Source: Methanobrevibacter sp.
GTDB taxonomy: Archaea > Methanobacteriota > Methanobacteria > Methanobacteriales > Methanobacteriaceae
Direction of reading: 5' to 3'
Assembly: GCF_015062985.1 (NCBI RefSeq)
Contig: NZ_SUTI01000016.1
Location: 9,705 to 41,166, forward strand
DNA length: 31,462 nucleotides
In this document: positions 1-6,963 of the stretch, in pieces
Layout: every line of letters starts with the position of its first letter
How positions within the stretch are numbered: position 1 is the stretch's first letter
Notes under the pieces: generated by a model
The model's input: only the letters and a program-made list of their open reading frames with translations
What the model was told of the DNA's origin: nothing
Databases searched by the model: none
Program-made: the position numbers and the translations under genes

Positions 1-11
1 GGAGAATTAAT

Positions 12-734
12 ATGACTACTGTATTTGATGTACCTGCAGATTTATTAATTGAAAAAGTCGCAGAAGAATTTAAAAATAATGATAAAATCAATTCCCCTGC
101 ATGGTCCAATTTTGTCAAAACTGGTGTTCACAAAGAAAGGAAACCAGAACGTGAAGACTGGTGGTTTGTAAGGACTGCTTCTATTATCAGAAGAGTTTAC
201 ATGGACGGTCCTGTGGGAGTTATGAGTTTAAGAACTTTTTACGGTGGTAAAAAAGACCGTGGTGTACGCCCTGAAGTATTTAGAAAAGGCAGCGGATCCA
301 TTATCAGAACTGCATTACACCAACTCGAAGATGCAGGATTTGTGGAAAAAGTTGAAGGTGGAAGAGTTGTTACTCCGCAAGGAAGATCATTCTTGGATAA
401 AATTTCCGGTGAAATTATAAATGATGTTCCTGAACTTGCAAAATTTAATAATCAAAGCGAATCTGGTGCTTCTCATTCTAATGTGCTTGATAAATTAACT
501 TCAGCTATTAATGAAAATTCCAAAATTGATGATTCCGATAAAGAAGAATTAATTGGAGTTATTTCAAAAATCGATGCTGAACGCGAACACTTATCAAATG
601 CATTCAATGAATTTAAAGAAGAAATCGAAAGTAAACATTCCAAACCAGTACATGAATCTGTCGCTTCATTAAACAAAGAAGATTTAAGTGATGCTATTAA
701 CTCACTAGTTAATTCATTAAGGAGAAAACATTAA
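12..734 (+). CDS. rps19e: 30S ribosomal protein S19e with C-terminal extension
   Basis: Small-subunit protein S19e, needed for archaeal/eukaryotic 30S/40S maturation. Residues 1 to about 146 read as a complete S19e winged-helix core: the VFDVPADLLI start, the DWWFVRTASIIRRVY block, the GPVGV-LRTFYGGKKDRG block and the GRSFLDKI end are all present. Family members in archaea are usually about 150 aa; this one is 240 aa. The extra 94 residues are acidic, predicted helical and rich in Ser, Asn, Lys and Glu, and the reading frame is uninterrupted. GGAGAAT at 1-7 is the ribosome binding site. It leads the operon with the PDCD5-like gene 37 bp downstream. Identity of the core is certain; the function of the tail is unknown. 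Confidence 0.95.
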   Translation: MTTVFDVPADLLIEKVAEEFKNNDKINSPAWSNFVKTGVHKERKPEREDWWFVRTASIIRRVYMDGPVGVMSLRTFYGGKKDRGVRPEVFRKGSGSIIRTALHQLEDAGFVEKVEGGRVVTPQGRSFLDKISGEIINDVPELAKFNNQSESGASHSNVLDKLTSAINENSKIDDSDKEELIGVISKIDAEREHLSNAFNEFKEEIESKHSKPVHESVASLNKEDLSDAINSLVNSLRRKH

Positions 735-771
735 ATTATATTTTTAACTTGATTATTAAGGAGAGTTTGAT

Positions 772-1128
772 ATGAGCGATTTAGATGAAATTCGTCAAAA
801 AAGAATGGCTGAATTACAAGCTCAGCAAGCTGCAATGCAAAACCAAGCACAACAACAGGCTATGGCACAAGCTCAGCAGCAAGAAGCTCAAGCACAATTT
901 GAAGCTCAGAAAAAACAGATCATAGTTCAAATTATGACTACTGAAGCTCGTAATAGATTAGCTAATCTTAAATTAACCAAACCTGAACTTGTCAATCAAA
1001 TTGAACTTCAATTGATTCAATCTGCTCAGGCAGGAAGTTTAAGAGGTAAAGTAACTGATGACCAGCTTAAAGTTTTATTAAGACAAATTGCAGGTCAAAA
1101 AAGAGAAATTAAAATTACAAGGAAATAA
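772..1128 (+). CDS. PDCD5-family DNA-binding protein
   Basis: Archaeal homologue of human PDCD5 (family of M. thermautotrophicus MTH1615), a small three-helix-bundle nucleic-acid-binding protein of unclear role. The 118-aa product has the expected organisation: an acidic/basic start (SDLDEIRQKRMAEL), a Gln/Ala-rich helix at about residues 15-48, and the conserved core with IMTTEARNRLANL and LKVLLRQIAGQKREIKI. An AAGGAGAG site precedes the ATG. It lies between rps19e and the PP-loop gene, the usual order in euryarchaea. Its stop codon overlaps the next ATG by one base (TAATG), so translation is probably coupled. The family assignment is firm; the biochemical role is not. Confidence 0.93.
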   Translation: MSDLDEIRQKRMAELQAQQAAMQNQAQQQAMAQAQQQEAQAQFEAQKKQIIVQIMTTEARNRLANLKLTKPELVNQIELQLIQSAQAGSLRGKVTDDQLKVLLRQIAGQKREIKITRK

Positions 1129-1718
1129 TGTCAATGAAAGCCGGCGTGTTATACAGTGGAGGAAAAGACTCATCTTTTATGGCTGTAATGCTTAAGAGAT
1201 TAGGTCTTGATGTGGAATTATGTACCGCAAACTTCGGCGTTTATGATTCGTATATTCCGGCCAGCAAATCTGCAAAAGCATTGGGCTTTAAACACAACGT
1301 ACTGAAAATGAATCCGGACATTCTGGATGAAACTTGTGACATGATAATGAAGGACGGATTTCCGAATGATGGAATCAAGTTTATTCATGCGCAAAGCGTT
1401 GAAAAAATAGCAGATGAATATGATATTATTGCAGACGGGACAAGAAGGGATGACAGGACTCCAAAATTAAACATCAATCAAATAAGAAGTCTTGAAGACA
1501 GGAAAGATGTTCAATACATTAACCTCGACAGTTTCGGACACAAGTCCGTCAAGCTGATAACTTCAAATCTGTTTGAAATTTCCCATGAAAAATCAAACAG
1601 GGACAACAGTTCCGATTTTGAAGTCGAAATAAGAACATTGATTGATGAGAAAGGAGGAAATTCATTGGATATATTCCCTGAACATTATCAAACTCGTGTT
1701 ATCGGATATAAAAAATAA
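1128..1718 (+). CDS. Archaeal PP-loop (alpha-hydrolase-like) ATPase, putative tRNA-modifying family
   Basis: The product (196 aa) has an ATP-pyrophosphatase PP-loop, SGGKDSS at residues 10-16, directly after the first beta strand. Proteins of this superfamily adenylate a substrate before sulfur or nitrogen transfer. A second conserved patch, DGTRRDDRTP, lies near the middle. Length and context match the conserved archaeal protein encoded between the PDCD5-like gene and L39e/L31e. A role in tRNA or ribosome-linked modification is inferred from family and operon only; no substrate is evident. The start at 1128 has AAGGAA five bases upstream; an in-frame ATG at 1134 is the alternative. Codons here use more GGA, CCG and AGG than the flanking ribosomal genes, so expression is probably lower. 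Confidence 0.85.
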   Translation: MSMKAGVLYSGGKDSSFMAVMLKRLGLDVELCTANFGVYDSYIPASKSAKALGFKHNVLKMNPDILDETCDMIMKDGFPNDGIKFIHAQSVEKIADEYDIIADGTRRDDRTPKLNINQIRSLEDRKDVQYINLDSFGHKSVKLITSNLFEISHEKSNRDNSSDFEVEIRTLIDEKGGNSLDIFPEHYQTRVIGYKK

Positions 1719-1744
1719 TTATTACATGTATTACAGGTGAGAAA

Positions 1745-1900
1745 ATGAGTAGAAATAAACCATTAGCTAAAAAATTAAGAATGGCAAAAGCAAATAAGCA
1801 AAACAGGAGAATTCCAATCTGGGCTTATGCTAAAACTAACCGTAAACTTAGATACAGACCAAAACCTAGACATTGGAGAAGAAACAGTCTTAAATTATAA
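1745..1900 (+). CDS. rpl39e: 50S ribosomal protein L39e
   Basis: A 51-aa, extremely basic protein starting MSRNKPLAKKLRMAKANKQN. It carries the L39e hallmark RRIPIWAYAKTNRK and the RPKPRHWRR block. L39e lies in the wall of the ribosomal exit tunnel. AGGTGAGAAA just before the ATG is a good ribosome binding site. It is followed 12 bases later by rpl31e, the universal archaeal L39e-L31e pair. The length matches the family (about 50 aa). Confidence 0.96.
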   Translation: MSRNKPLAKKLRMAKANKQNRRIPIWAYAKTNRKLRYRPKPRHWRRNSLKL

Positions 1901-1912
1901 TGAGGGGTTATT

Positions 1913-2158
1913 ATGGAAAGAGTTTACACAATTCCACTTAGAAATGTTAAAGATATTAAAAGGACCATTAGGGCTCCTAGAGCTATCAGAGAAATTAGAA
2001 ACTTCTTAACCAAACACATGAAAGCTGAAGAAGTTAAAATTGATGAATCTATCAATCATGCTATCTGGGAAAGAGGTATTCAAAAAATACCTTCCAAAAT
2101 TACCGTAAAAGCAGTCAAAGATGAAGATGGTGTTGTAACAGCTACTTTAGCAGAATAG
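1913..2158 (+). CDS. rpl31e: 50S ribosomal protein L31e
   Basis: An 81-aa protein with L31e features: MERVYTIPLRN at the start, a KRAPRAIREIRNFLTKHMK-like central block (here RTIRAPRAIREIRNFLTKHM) and a conserved W in the INHAIWERGIQKIP segment. L31e sits at the tunnel exit of the large subunit. TGAGGGGTT at 1901-1909 is the ribosome binding site. It forms a tight operon with rpl39e upstream and aIF6 downstream (38-bp gap). The length is typical. Confidence 0.96.
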   Translation: MERVYTIPLRNVKDIKRTIRAPRAIREIRNFLTKHMKAEEVKIDESINHAIWERGIQKIPSKITVKAVKDEDGVVTATLAE

Positions 2159-2196
2159 CTTTACTAATGCCAAATTGAGTAATGTGAGGTAACAAT

Positions 2197-2871
2197 ATGT
2201 TAAAAAGAGTAGATATTGTAGGAAATCCAAATTTAGGAGTATTTATTCTCGCAACAGATGATTTAGCTATTGTTCCTTATAATCTTTTAGATGAAAAAGT
2301 AGAAATTATTAAGGAAACATTAGAAGTTGAAGCGGTTAAATCTTCTATTTCTGGAAGCAGCCTTATTGGATCTTTAGCTGTGGCTAATTCAAATGGTTTA
2401 GTTGTTTCCCCACATGTTTTAGATAGAGAAATTAAACAGTTTGAAGATTTAGGTTTAAATGTAGCTACTGTTCCTGGCCGTTACACCGCATTGGGAAATA
2501 TTGTGGCAGCCAACGATAACGGAGCAATTGTAAGCCCATTTTTATCTGAAGATGCAATCAACATTATTGAAGAGACTTTAGATGTGGACGTTAAAGCAAC
2601 CTCAATGGTCGGAAGCGACATAATCGGTTCTTTAATCCAAGTCACTAATAAGGGATTTTTGATAAGTTCAAAAGCTGTTCAATCTGAAGTAAGACTTGCT
2701 CAAGAAGTATTTGGTGTAGAAGGGGATATTGGTACTGTTGGAAAAGGTATTCCTTTAGTCGGCGCTTGTTCAATTGCTAATTCCAAAGGAGCAATTGTTG
2801 CTAAAGACAGTACAGGTCCTGAAATGGCTAGAGTTGAAGAAGCATTAGGCTTTTTAGATGATGATTTTTAA
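2197..2871 (+). CDS. eif6: Translation initiation factor aIF6 (ribosome anti-association factor)
   Basis: The 224-aa product shows the five-fold pseudo-repeat of the pentein fold typical of eIF6. Each unit has a variation on gS-hIGsL-vaNs-G-hvs (for example SSLIGSLAVANSNGLVVSP, NIVAANDNGAIVSP, IIGSLIQVTNKGFLIS and LVGACSIANSKGAIVA). aIF6 binds the 50S subunit and prevents premature joining of 30S. The length matches the archaeal family (about 220 aa), with no truncation. GTGAGGTAAC precedes the ATG. It lies between L31e and LX, the usual archaeal order. Confidence 0.97.
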   Translation: MLKRVDIVGNPNLGVFILATDDLAIVPYNLLDEKVEIIKETLEVEAVKSSISGSSLIGSLAVANSNGLVVSPHVLDREIKQFEDLGLNVATVPGRYTALGNIVAANDNGAIVSPFLSEDAINIIEETLDVDVKATSMVGSDIIGSLIQVTNKGFLISSKAVQSEVRLAQEVFGVEGDIGTVGKGIPLVGACSIANSKGAIVAKDSTGPEMARVEEALGFLDDDF

Positions 2872-2895
2872 TTAATATATCATGAGGGATTTTAT

Positions 2896-3120
2896 ATGAT
2901 AACAAAAATTTACAGAGTTAAAGGTACTTTTGTAATGGGCGATGAATATCATAAATTTACTAAAGAATACAAAGCTACTTGTGAAGCTGAAATCGAAGAG
3001 AAAATCTACGAACGTTTCGGAAGTAAACATGGTATTAACAGGAATCAAATTTCTATTGCTGAAATCGAAGAAATTGCTCCTGAAGATGTTTTAGACCCAA
3101 TCGTAAAAGAAATTTTATAG
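2896..3120 (+). CDS. rplX: 50S ribosomal protein L18a/LX (eL20)
   Basis: A 74-aa protein of the archaeal LX family, the short form of eukaryotic L18a. It starts MITKIYRVKGTF, continues with KFTKEYKATCEAEIEEKIYERFGSKH, and ends ISIAEIEEI, which fit LX. It is a large-subunit component. TGAGGGATT before the ATG is the ribosome binding site. It lies 24 bp after aIF6 and 19 bp before the prefoldin gene, in one operon. Confidence 0.93.
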   Translation: MITKIYRVKGTFVMGDEYHKFTKEYKATCEAEIEEKIYERFGSKHGINRNQISIAEIEEIAPEDVLDPIVKEIL

Positions 3121-3139
3121 ACACATCGAAGGTGTTAAC

Positions 3140-3574
3140 ATGGAAGATCAGCAAAGATTAAACAGTCTTCTCAATGAAATCAATGCATACAGGCAACAAG
3201 CGGAATTGATTCAACAACAAATCGAATTAATCCAGTCTTCTATTGCTGAAGTTGATGCATTATCCACCACTTTAGATGATATCGAAGGTCAGGAATCTGT
3301 TGAAGCCTTCGTTCCAGTAGGTGCTGGTTCTTTCATTAAAGGAGAACTTAAAAGTACTGACGAAATTATTGTAAGTATTGGTTCAGGTCTTGCCGTTAAA
3401 AAAGATGCTGACGGCGCTCGCGAAATCCTCGCTGGGCAAAAAGAAGATTTAAAAGATAGCTTAGACAAAATGTTAGCTAACTTGCAGCAATGCAGCGACA
3501 TTCTTGGAAGTCTTCAGGCTCAGGCTGAACAGATTGCAGCAGCATCCCAAGGCAATATGACTCAAATGGGATAA
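3140..3574 (+). CDS. pfdA: Prefoldin subunit alpha
   Basis: Chaperone subunit; two alpha and four beta subunits form the jellyfish-shaped prefoldin that delivers nascent proteins to the thermosome. The 144-aa product has an N-terminal coiled-coil helix (about residues 1-45, Gln-rich), the central beta hairpin region with FVPVGAGSFIKGEL and IIVSIGSGLAVKKD, and a C-terminal coiled-coil helix (about 95-140). The order helix-hairpin-helix and the length match the alpha type. AAGGTGTTA at 3129-3137 is the ribosome binding site. It is the last gene before a 270-bp gap that contains a T-rich terminator. Confidence 0.95.
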   Translation: MEDQQRLNSLLNEINAYRQQAELIQQQIELIQSSIAEVDALSTTLDDIEGQESVEAFVPVGAGSFIKGELKSTDEIIVSIGSGLAVKKDADGAREILAGQKEDLKDSLDKMLANLQQCSDILGSLQAQAEQIAAASQGNMTQMG

Positions 3575-3584
3575 ATATTTTACA

Positions 3585-3622
3585 ATTTTTTTCTTTTTTT
3601 ATTTTTTTTATATTCTATTTTT
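3585..3622 (+). terminator. U-rich archaeal terminator after pfdA
   Basis: Ten bases after the pfdA stop, long T runs interrupted by single C or A bases extend to about 3622. This is the usual archaeal oligo-U terminator. No convincing hairpin precedes it. The rest of the gap up to 3844 is AT-rich with no ORF. Confidence 0.55.
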
Positions 3623-3780
3623 TTAAAAGTTAATTTTAATATTACTTTCTTGTCTTGCTTAGATTTGTATTTAAGTGTTTCTAAACTAATTAATCATAAA
3701 AAGGATTTATTTTCATATTTTCCTATCTGTTTCGCCCCGCTAATTTTGTTAAATTGTTATTTTTCAAGTGCCATTTTTTA

Positions 3781-3803
3781 AATATTATAAAAAATATAAA
3801 TAT
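3781..3803 (+). promoter_or_regulatory. ftsY: Putative TATA region for ftsY
   Basis: An A/T-only stretch containing TATAAAAAATATAAATA lies about 40-60 bases before the ftsY TTG start and after the pfdA terminator. It is the best TATA candidate in the gap. The very high AT content makes exact placement uncertain. Confidence 0.4.
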
Positions 3804-3844
3804 TAATAATTAAATTTTTAACTAATAAAAAGGTTGGATTAATC

Positions 3845-5437
3845 TTGTTTGAATCATTGAAAAAGAAATTTTCACGTACAAGTGAGAAATTGGAAGAGGA
3901 GATTATTGAAGAAGCAGAAAAAGAAAACAATCTTCAAGAGGAATCCGGTAAAATATTTTCATTTTTCTCATTTGGAAGGAAAAAAGAGGAAAAAGTAGAA
4001 GAAGATGACTCTAATTTACTTCCTGAAGCTAGTGAAGAAACTGAAGAGGTTGATGAAGAATCTAAAGAAGAAGTAAAAGAAGAGGTCAAAGAGAAAAAGT
4101 CTCGCTTCTGGAATCGCAGCAAGGACACATCTGAAGATGAGGAATCTGAAGAAGAGCTTGATGATGAACCTGAAGAGGAAATTGATGAAGAGCTTGACGA
4201 AGAAGCTGAAGAAGAAGTTAAGGTAGAGACTGAAGAAGAAGCAGATGAAGAGCTTGATGATGAGCCGGAAGAGGAAGCTGAAGAAAAACCCGAAAAGAAA
4301 AAGTCCCGCTTCTGGAGTCGCAGCAAGGACACATCTGAAGATGAGGAATCTGAAGAAGAGTCAGATGAAGAGGAAGCTGAAGAGAAGAAATCTCACTTCT
4401 GGTCAAGATCCAAAAAAGAATCAGATGATGAGGGATCTGAAGAAGAGTCTGATGAAGAAGATGAGGAAGAAAAATCTCACTTCTGGTCCAGGTCTAAAAA
4501 GGAATCTGCTGACGGTGAAGCTTCCGGAGGAATATTCTCATTTGTAACAGAAAAAACCATTTCCGAAAAACACGTAGAAGATATCTTATTTGAACTTGAA
4601 ATGGAGCTCCTTCAGGGAGATGTTGCAATGGAAGTGGCAACTGAAGTTGTTGAAAACGTAAAAACCAATCTCGTCGGTAAAAAAATCAAAAGAAGCAATG
4701 ACATTACCGAACACACATTCAATGCATTAAGGGATTCAGTAGCTGAAATCATCGACATTCCGGGAAAATCAATGACAGAAATGATTGAAGAGAAAAAGGC
4801 TATCGGAGAACCTCTTGTCGTAATGTTTGTTGGAATTAACGGTACAGGAAAAACAACAACAATAGGTAAATTGGCCAATTACTATCTTAAAAAAGGTTAC
4901 ACTCCGGTAATCGCAGCTTCAGATACATTCCGTGCAGGAGCTATTGAACAGGTAACATATCACGCTGACAATGTTGGAGTTAAAATTATTAAGCATCAAA
5001 AAGGTTCAGATCCTGCAGCAGTTGCATATGATGCAGTAGAACATGCAAAAGCTCAAGGAAAAGAATTGGTTTTAATTGATACTGCAGGAAGAATGCAAAC
5101 CAACACAAATCTTATGGATGAAATGAAAAAGATTAAAAGAGTTTCAAATCCTGATTTGGTCATTTTCGTTGGAGATGCATTAACAGGTAACGATGCAACC
5201 GAACAGGCTAAAAAATTCAATGAAGCCATCGACATCGACGGAGTAATCTTAACTAAGGCCGATGCGGACAGTAAAGGTGGTGCATCACTTTCCATTGGTT
5301 ATGTTATCAAAAAGCCGATAATGTTTTTAGGAATGGGTCAGGGATACGATGACATTATGGAATATGATCCTGAATGGATGTTGAATCAGCTATTCAGTGA
5401 TGTGGATGAGGATGAACTGGCTGCAATTGAGGAATGA
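3845..5437 (+). CDS. ftsY: Signal recognition particle receptor FtsY with repeat-rich acidic N-domain
   Basis: GTPase receptor for SRP at the membrane. The C-terminal half is a standard NG domain: N helices at about residues 235-310, P-loop GINGTGKT at 330-337, DTFRAGA at 360-366, DTAGR at 412-416, TKAD at 470-473 and a closing GMGQGYDD. It is 530 aa because residues 1-225 form an Asp/Glu/Lys-rich leader containing four near-copies of KS[RH]FW[NS]RSK (about residues 86-93, 154-161, 183-190, 211-218) separated by acidic runs; archaeal FtsY is typically 300-400 aa. The start is TTG at 3845, with AAGGTTGGAT upstream; the sequence MFESLKKKFS fits a membrane-targeting helix. It overlaps capA-like gene by four bases (ATGA). 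Confidence 0.95.
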   Translation: MFESLKKKFSRTSEKLEEEIIEEAEKENNLQEESGKIFSFFSFGRKKEEKVEEDDSNLLPEASEETEEVDEESKEEVKEEVKEKKSRFWNRSKDTSEDEESEEELDDEPEEEIDEELDEEAEEEVKVETEEEADEELDDEPEEEAEEKPEKKKSRFWSRSKDTSEDEESEEESDEEEAEEKKSHFWSRSKKESDDEGSEEESDEEDEEEKSHFWSRSKKESADGEASGGIFSFVTEKTISEKHVEDILFELEMELLQGDVAMEVATEVVENVKTNLVGKKIKRSNDITEHTFNALRDSVAEIIDIPGKSMTEMIEEKKAIGEPLVVMFVGINGTGKTTTIGKLANYYLKKGYTPVIAASDTFRAGAIEQVTYHADNVGVKIIKHQKGSDPAAVAYDAVEHAKAQGKELVLIDTAGRMQTNTNLMDEMKKIKRVSNPDLVIFVGDALTGNDATEQAKKFNEAIDIDGVILTKADADSKGGASLSIGYVIKKPIMFLGMGQGYDDIMEYDPEWMLNQLFSDVDEDELAAIEE

Positions 5438-6504
5438 TTATGAAAATTAAACAGTTGCTGTTTTTAATTTTGATAGCTTTGGTTGTGATAGCAACCGGAG
5501 CCACATTAATCAGCGAATTCACCGGTATGGTATCTCCGCAACCTAAGGAAAATTTTTCCATGGCTGTTGTCGGCGATGTGATGTTTGCTAGAAATATGGC
5601 GAATGTTTTAAGCTTTGATTCCAGCCCTTTTGATGGTGTTAACGATGTAATTTCCAAAGCGGATTTGTTTTTGCTTAACTTTGAAAATGCCGCCACAAGT
5701 TCGGAAAATGTCGTGAAGGGCGATGTTCCTTTAAAATGTGACCCGAGTTATGTTCCGCTTGCCAAAGCAAACAATAATACTGTAGCAGCTCTTGCCAATA
5801 ATCATGTTTTCGATTATGGTGTTGATGGGATGCATGATACAGTGAAGTATCTGAATGAATCCGGGATAACAACCATTGGGGTTGGAGATAATGTCAGCCA
5901 AGCCCATCAGCCTGTAACCCAGGAAGTCAACGGCAGAAAAATTACAATATTAAACTACATGGATTCAAATACTTTCACTGAATATAGCTATGAAGTGATA
6001 CCTTATGCAAAGGAATCCTCTCCGGGTTATTCAGCATATGATTCACAGGATGCTAAAAAACAGATTGGTGAACATAATGATTCTGATTTGATAGTGGTAT
6101 ATCTCCACTGGGGCCACGAATACAATCACTCTCCTGATGAAGATCAGGAAAAAATAGCTCATGAACTGATAGATTATGGCGCTGATGTTGTAATAGGCCA
6201 CCACCCGCATGTACCTCAAGGAATCGAAATGTATAAAGGCAAACCTATATTCTATAGTTTGGGAGATTTCGTCTTCGATTTGGAAAGGGAGGAAACCCTT
6301 TCAGATTACTTTGTCAACATTGATTTGGTAAACGATACTGGAATATGCACAGTATATCCGGTACGCATTACAGGTTATTTGCCTCAGCACATGGATTCTG
6401 AAAGTGGAAACGCAATGTTGAGCGGGTTATCTCCTCAATGCGGCGAATTGAAAATTTCCAATGGTGTGGGTAAACTCACCTTTAATTTAACGGAGAACAA
6501 ATAA
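5434..6504 (+). CDS. CapA-family (PGA_cap) metallophosphatase-fold protein, membrane-anchored
   Basis: The product (356 aa) starts with a signal anchor (KIKQLLFLILIALVVIATG, about residues 4-22). It then has a calcineurin-like PGA_cap domain: GDVMFARN near 48, NFENA near 83, LANNHVFDYG near 118, VYLHWGHEYN near 225 and VIGHHPHVPQG near 252, followed by YSLGDFVFD. These are the metal and substrate motifs of the CapA family named for poly-gamma-glutamate capsule synthesis. Whether it makes a polyglutamate here is not shown; pseudomurein glutamate linkages are only a speculative link. The start ATG at 5434 overlaps the ftsY stop; an in-frame ATG at 5440 is an alternative. It ends before a bidirectional terminator hairpin. 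Confidence 0.88.
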   Translation: MIMKIKQLLFLILIALVVIATGATLISEFTGMVSPQPKENFSMAVVGDVMFARNMANVLSFDSSPFDGVNDVISKADLFLLNFENAATSSENVVKGDVPLKCDPSYVPLAKANNNTVAALANNHVFDYGVDGMHDTVKYLNESGITTIGVGDNVSQAHQPVTQEVNGRKITILNYMDSNTFTEYSYEVIPYAKESSPGYSAYDSQDAKKQIGEHNDSDLIVVYLHWGHEYNHSPDEDQEKIAHELIDYGADVVIGHHPHVPQGIEMYKGKPIFYSLGDFVFDLEREETLSDYFVNIDLVNDTGICTVYPVRITGYLPQHMDSESGNAMLSGLSPQCGELKISNGVGKLTFNLTENK

Positions 6505-6509
6505 TATTT

Positions 6510-6536
6510 AAAAATGCATTCTTGGGATGCATTTTT
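6510..6536. terminator. Bidirectional terminator hairpin between convergent genes
   Basis: A perfect 10-bp inverted repeat (arms AAAAATGCAT and ATGCATTTTT) with a 7-nt loop lies between the stop of the CapA-like gene and the stop of the minus-strand DUF4258 gene. T runs follow on each strand because the arms end in T or A tracts. It can serve both converging transcripts. Confidence 0.75.
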
Positions 6537-6912
6537 ACCATTTTCTTTTTGAAAGGGCTTTAAGCCTCTTTTTTTCTATATTTTTTTGTTTATCACTTTG
6601 ATATTGTTTTTTCTGGCGATTAGTCACGGTTTCGTTATTTCTCATGATTGTTATAAGGTCAATGGAATTGCCGCTGCATGCCATCAAAACCCTGATTTCT
6701 TTGTAATCCTTGTTTATTGGGGCGGGAAATACAACAGCATAAGTATTGCCCTCCACATGCTCCCAGCTGATTGGTTCTTCTTTCATTATGCAATCCATGA
6801 TATATTGTCTGGATATTCCATTATCCTGTAATCTTTCCTGGAAATGTCTGTTTTCAAAACACCAGTTTATGCCTGATGTTTCACCGATTATAAATTTGTC
6901 AAATACTTTCAT
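6535..6912 (-). CDS. DUF4258-like small protein
   Basis: Read from the ATG at 6912 the product is 125 aa, starting MKVFDKFIIGETSGINWCFE. A longer frame back to 6981 exists but would run through the promoter of the divergent transporter, so the internal Met is preferred. The core resembles the DUF4258 fold: RHFQERLQDNGISRQYIMDCI, then EPISWEHVEGNTYAVVF, then EIRVLMACSGNSIDLITIM. DUF4258 proteins have a RelE/BrnT-like look, but no antitoxin gene is adjacent and none is proposed. The C-terminal 30 residues are a very basic Lys/Arg/Gln tail. Function unknown. Confidence 0.65.
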   Translation of the reverse strand: MKVFDKFIIGETSGINWCFENRHFQERLQDNGISRQYIMDCIMKEEPISWEHVEGNTYAVVFPAPINKDYKEIRVLMACSGNSIDLITIMRNNETVTNRQKKQYQSDKQKNIEKKRLKALSKRKW

Positions 6913-6933
6913 TACAGATAAATATGTAAAAGT

Positions 6934-6943
6934 TATTATATAT
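6934..6943 (+). promoter_or_regulatory. TATA box of NSS transporter gene (leaderless start)
   Basis: ATTATATATT is centred about 25 bases before the ATG at 6964, and no Shine-Dalgarno match lies between. The transcript probably starts at or next to the ATG. The divergent DUF4258 gene starts at 6912, so only 51 bases separate the two start codons. Confidence 0.55.
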
Positions 6944-6963
6944 TGTTTTACAAAAATTCTATT

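Noticed and set aside
1827..2009. Frame across the L39e-L31e junction
   Set aside because: It is a shadow of the two ribosomal protein genes read in another frame.
3762..3770. TTTCAAGTG near the ftsY promoter as a further ORB-like site
   Set aside because: Only 9 of the 12 core bases match and the flanking TCTC is missing, so it is weak and may be chance.
3934..4332. Long antisense frames rich in Ser opposite the ftsY acidic leader
   Set aside because: They mirror the GAA/GAG codon runs and have no binding site; the plus-strand frame continues into the conserved NG domain.
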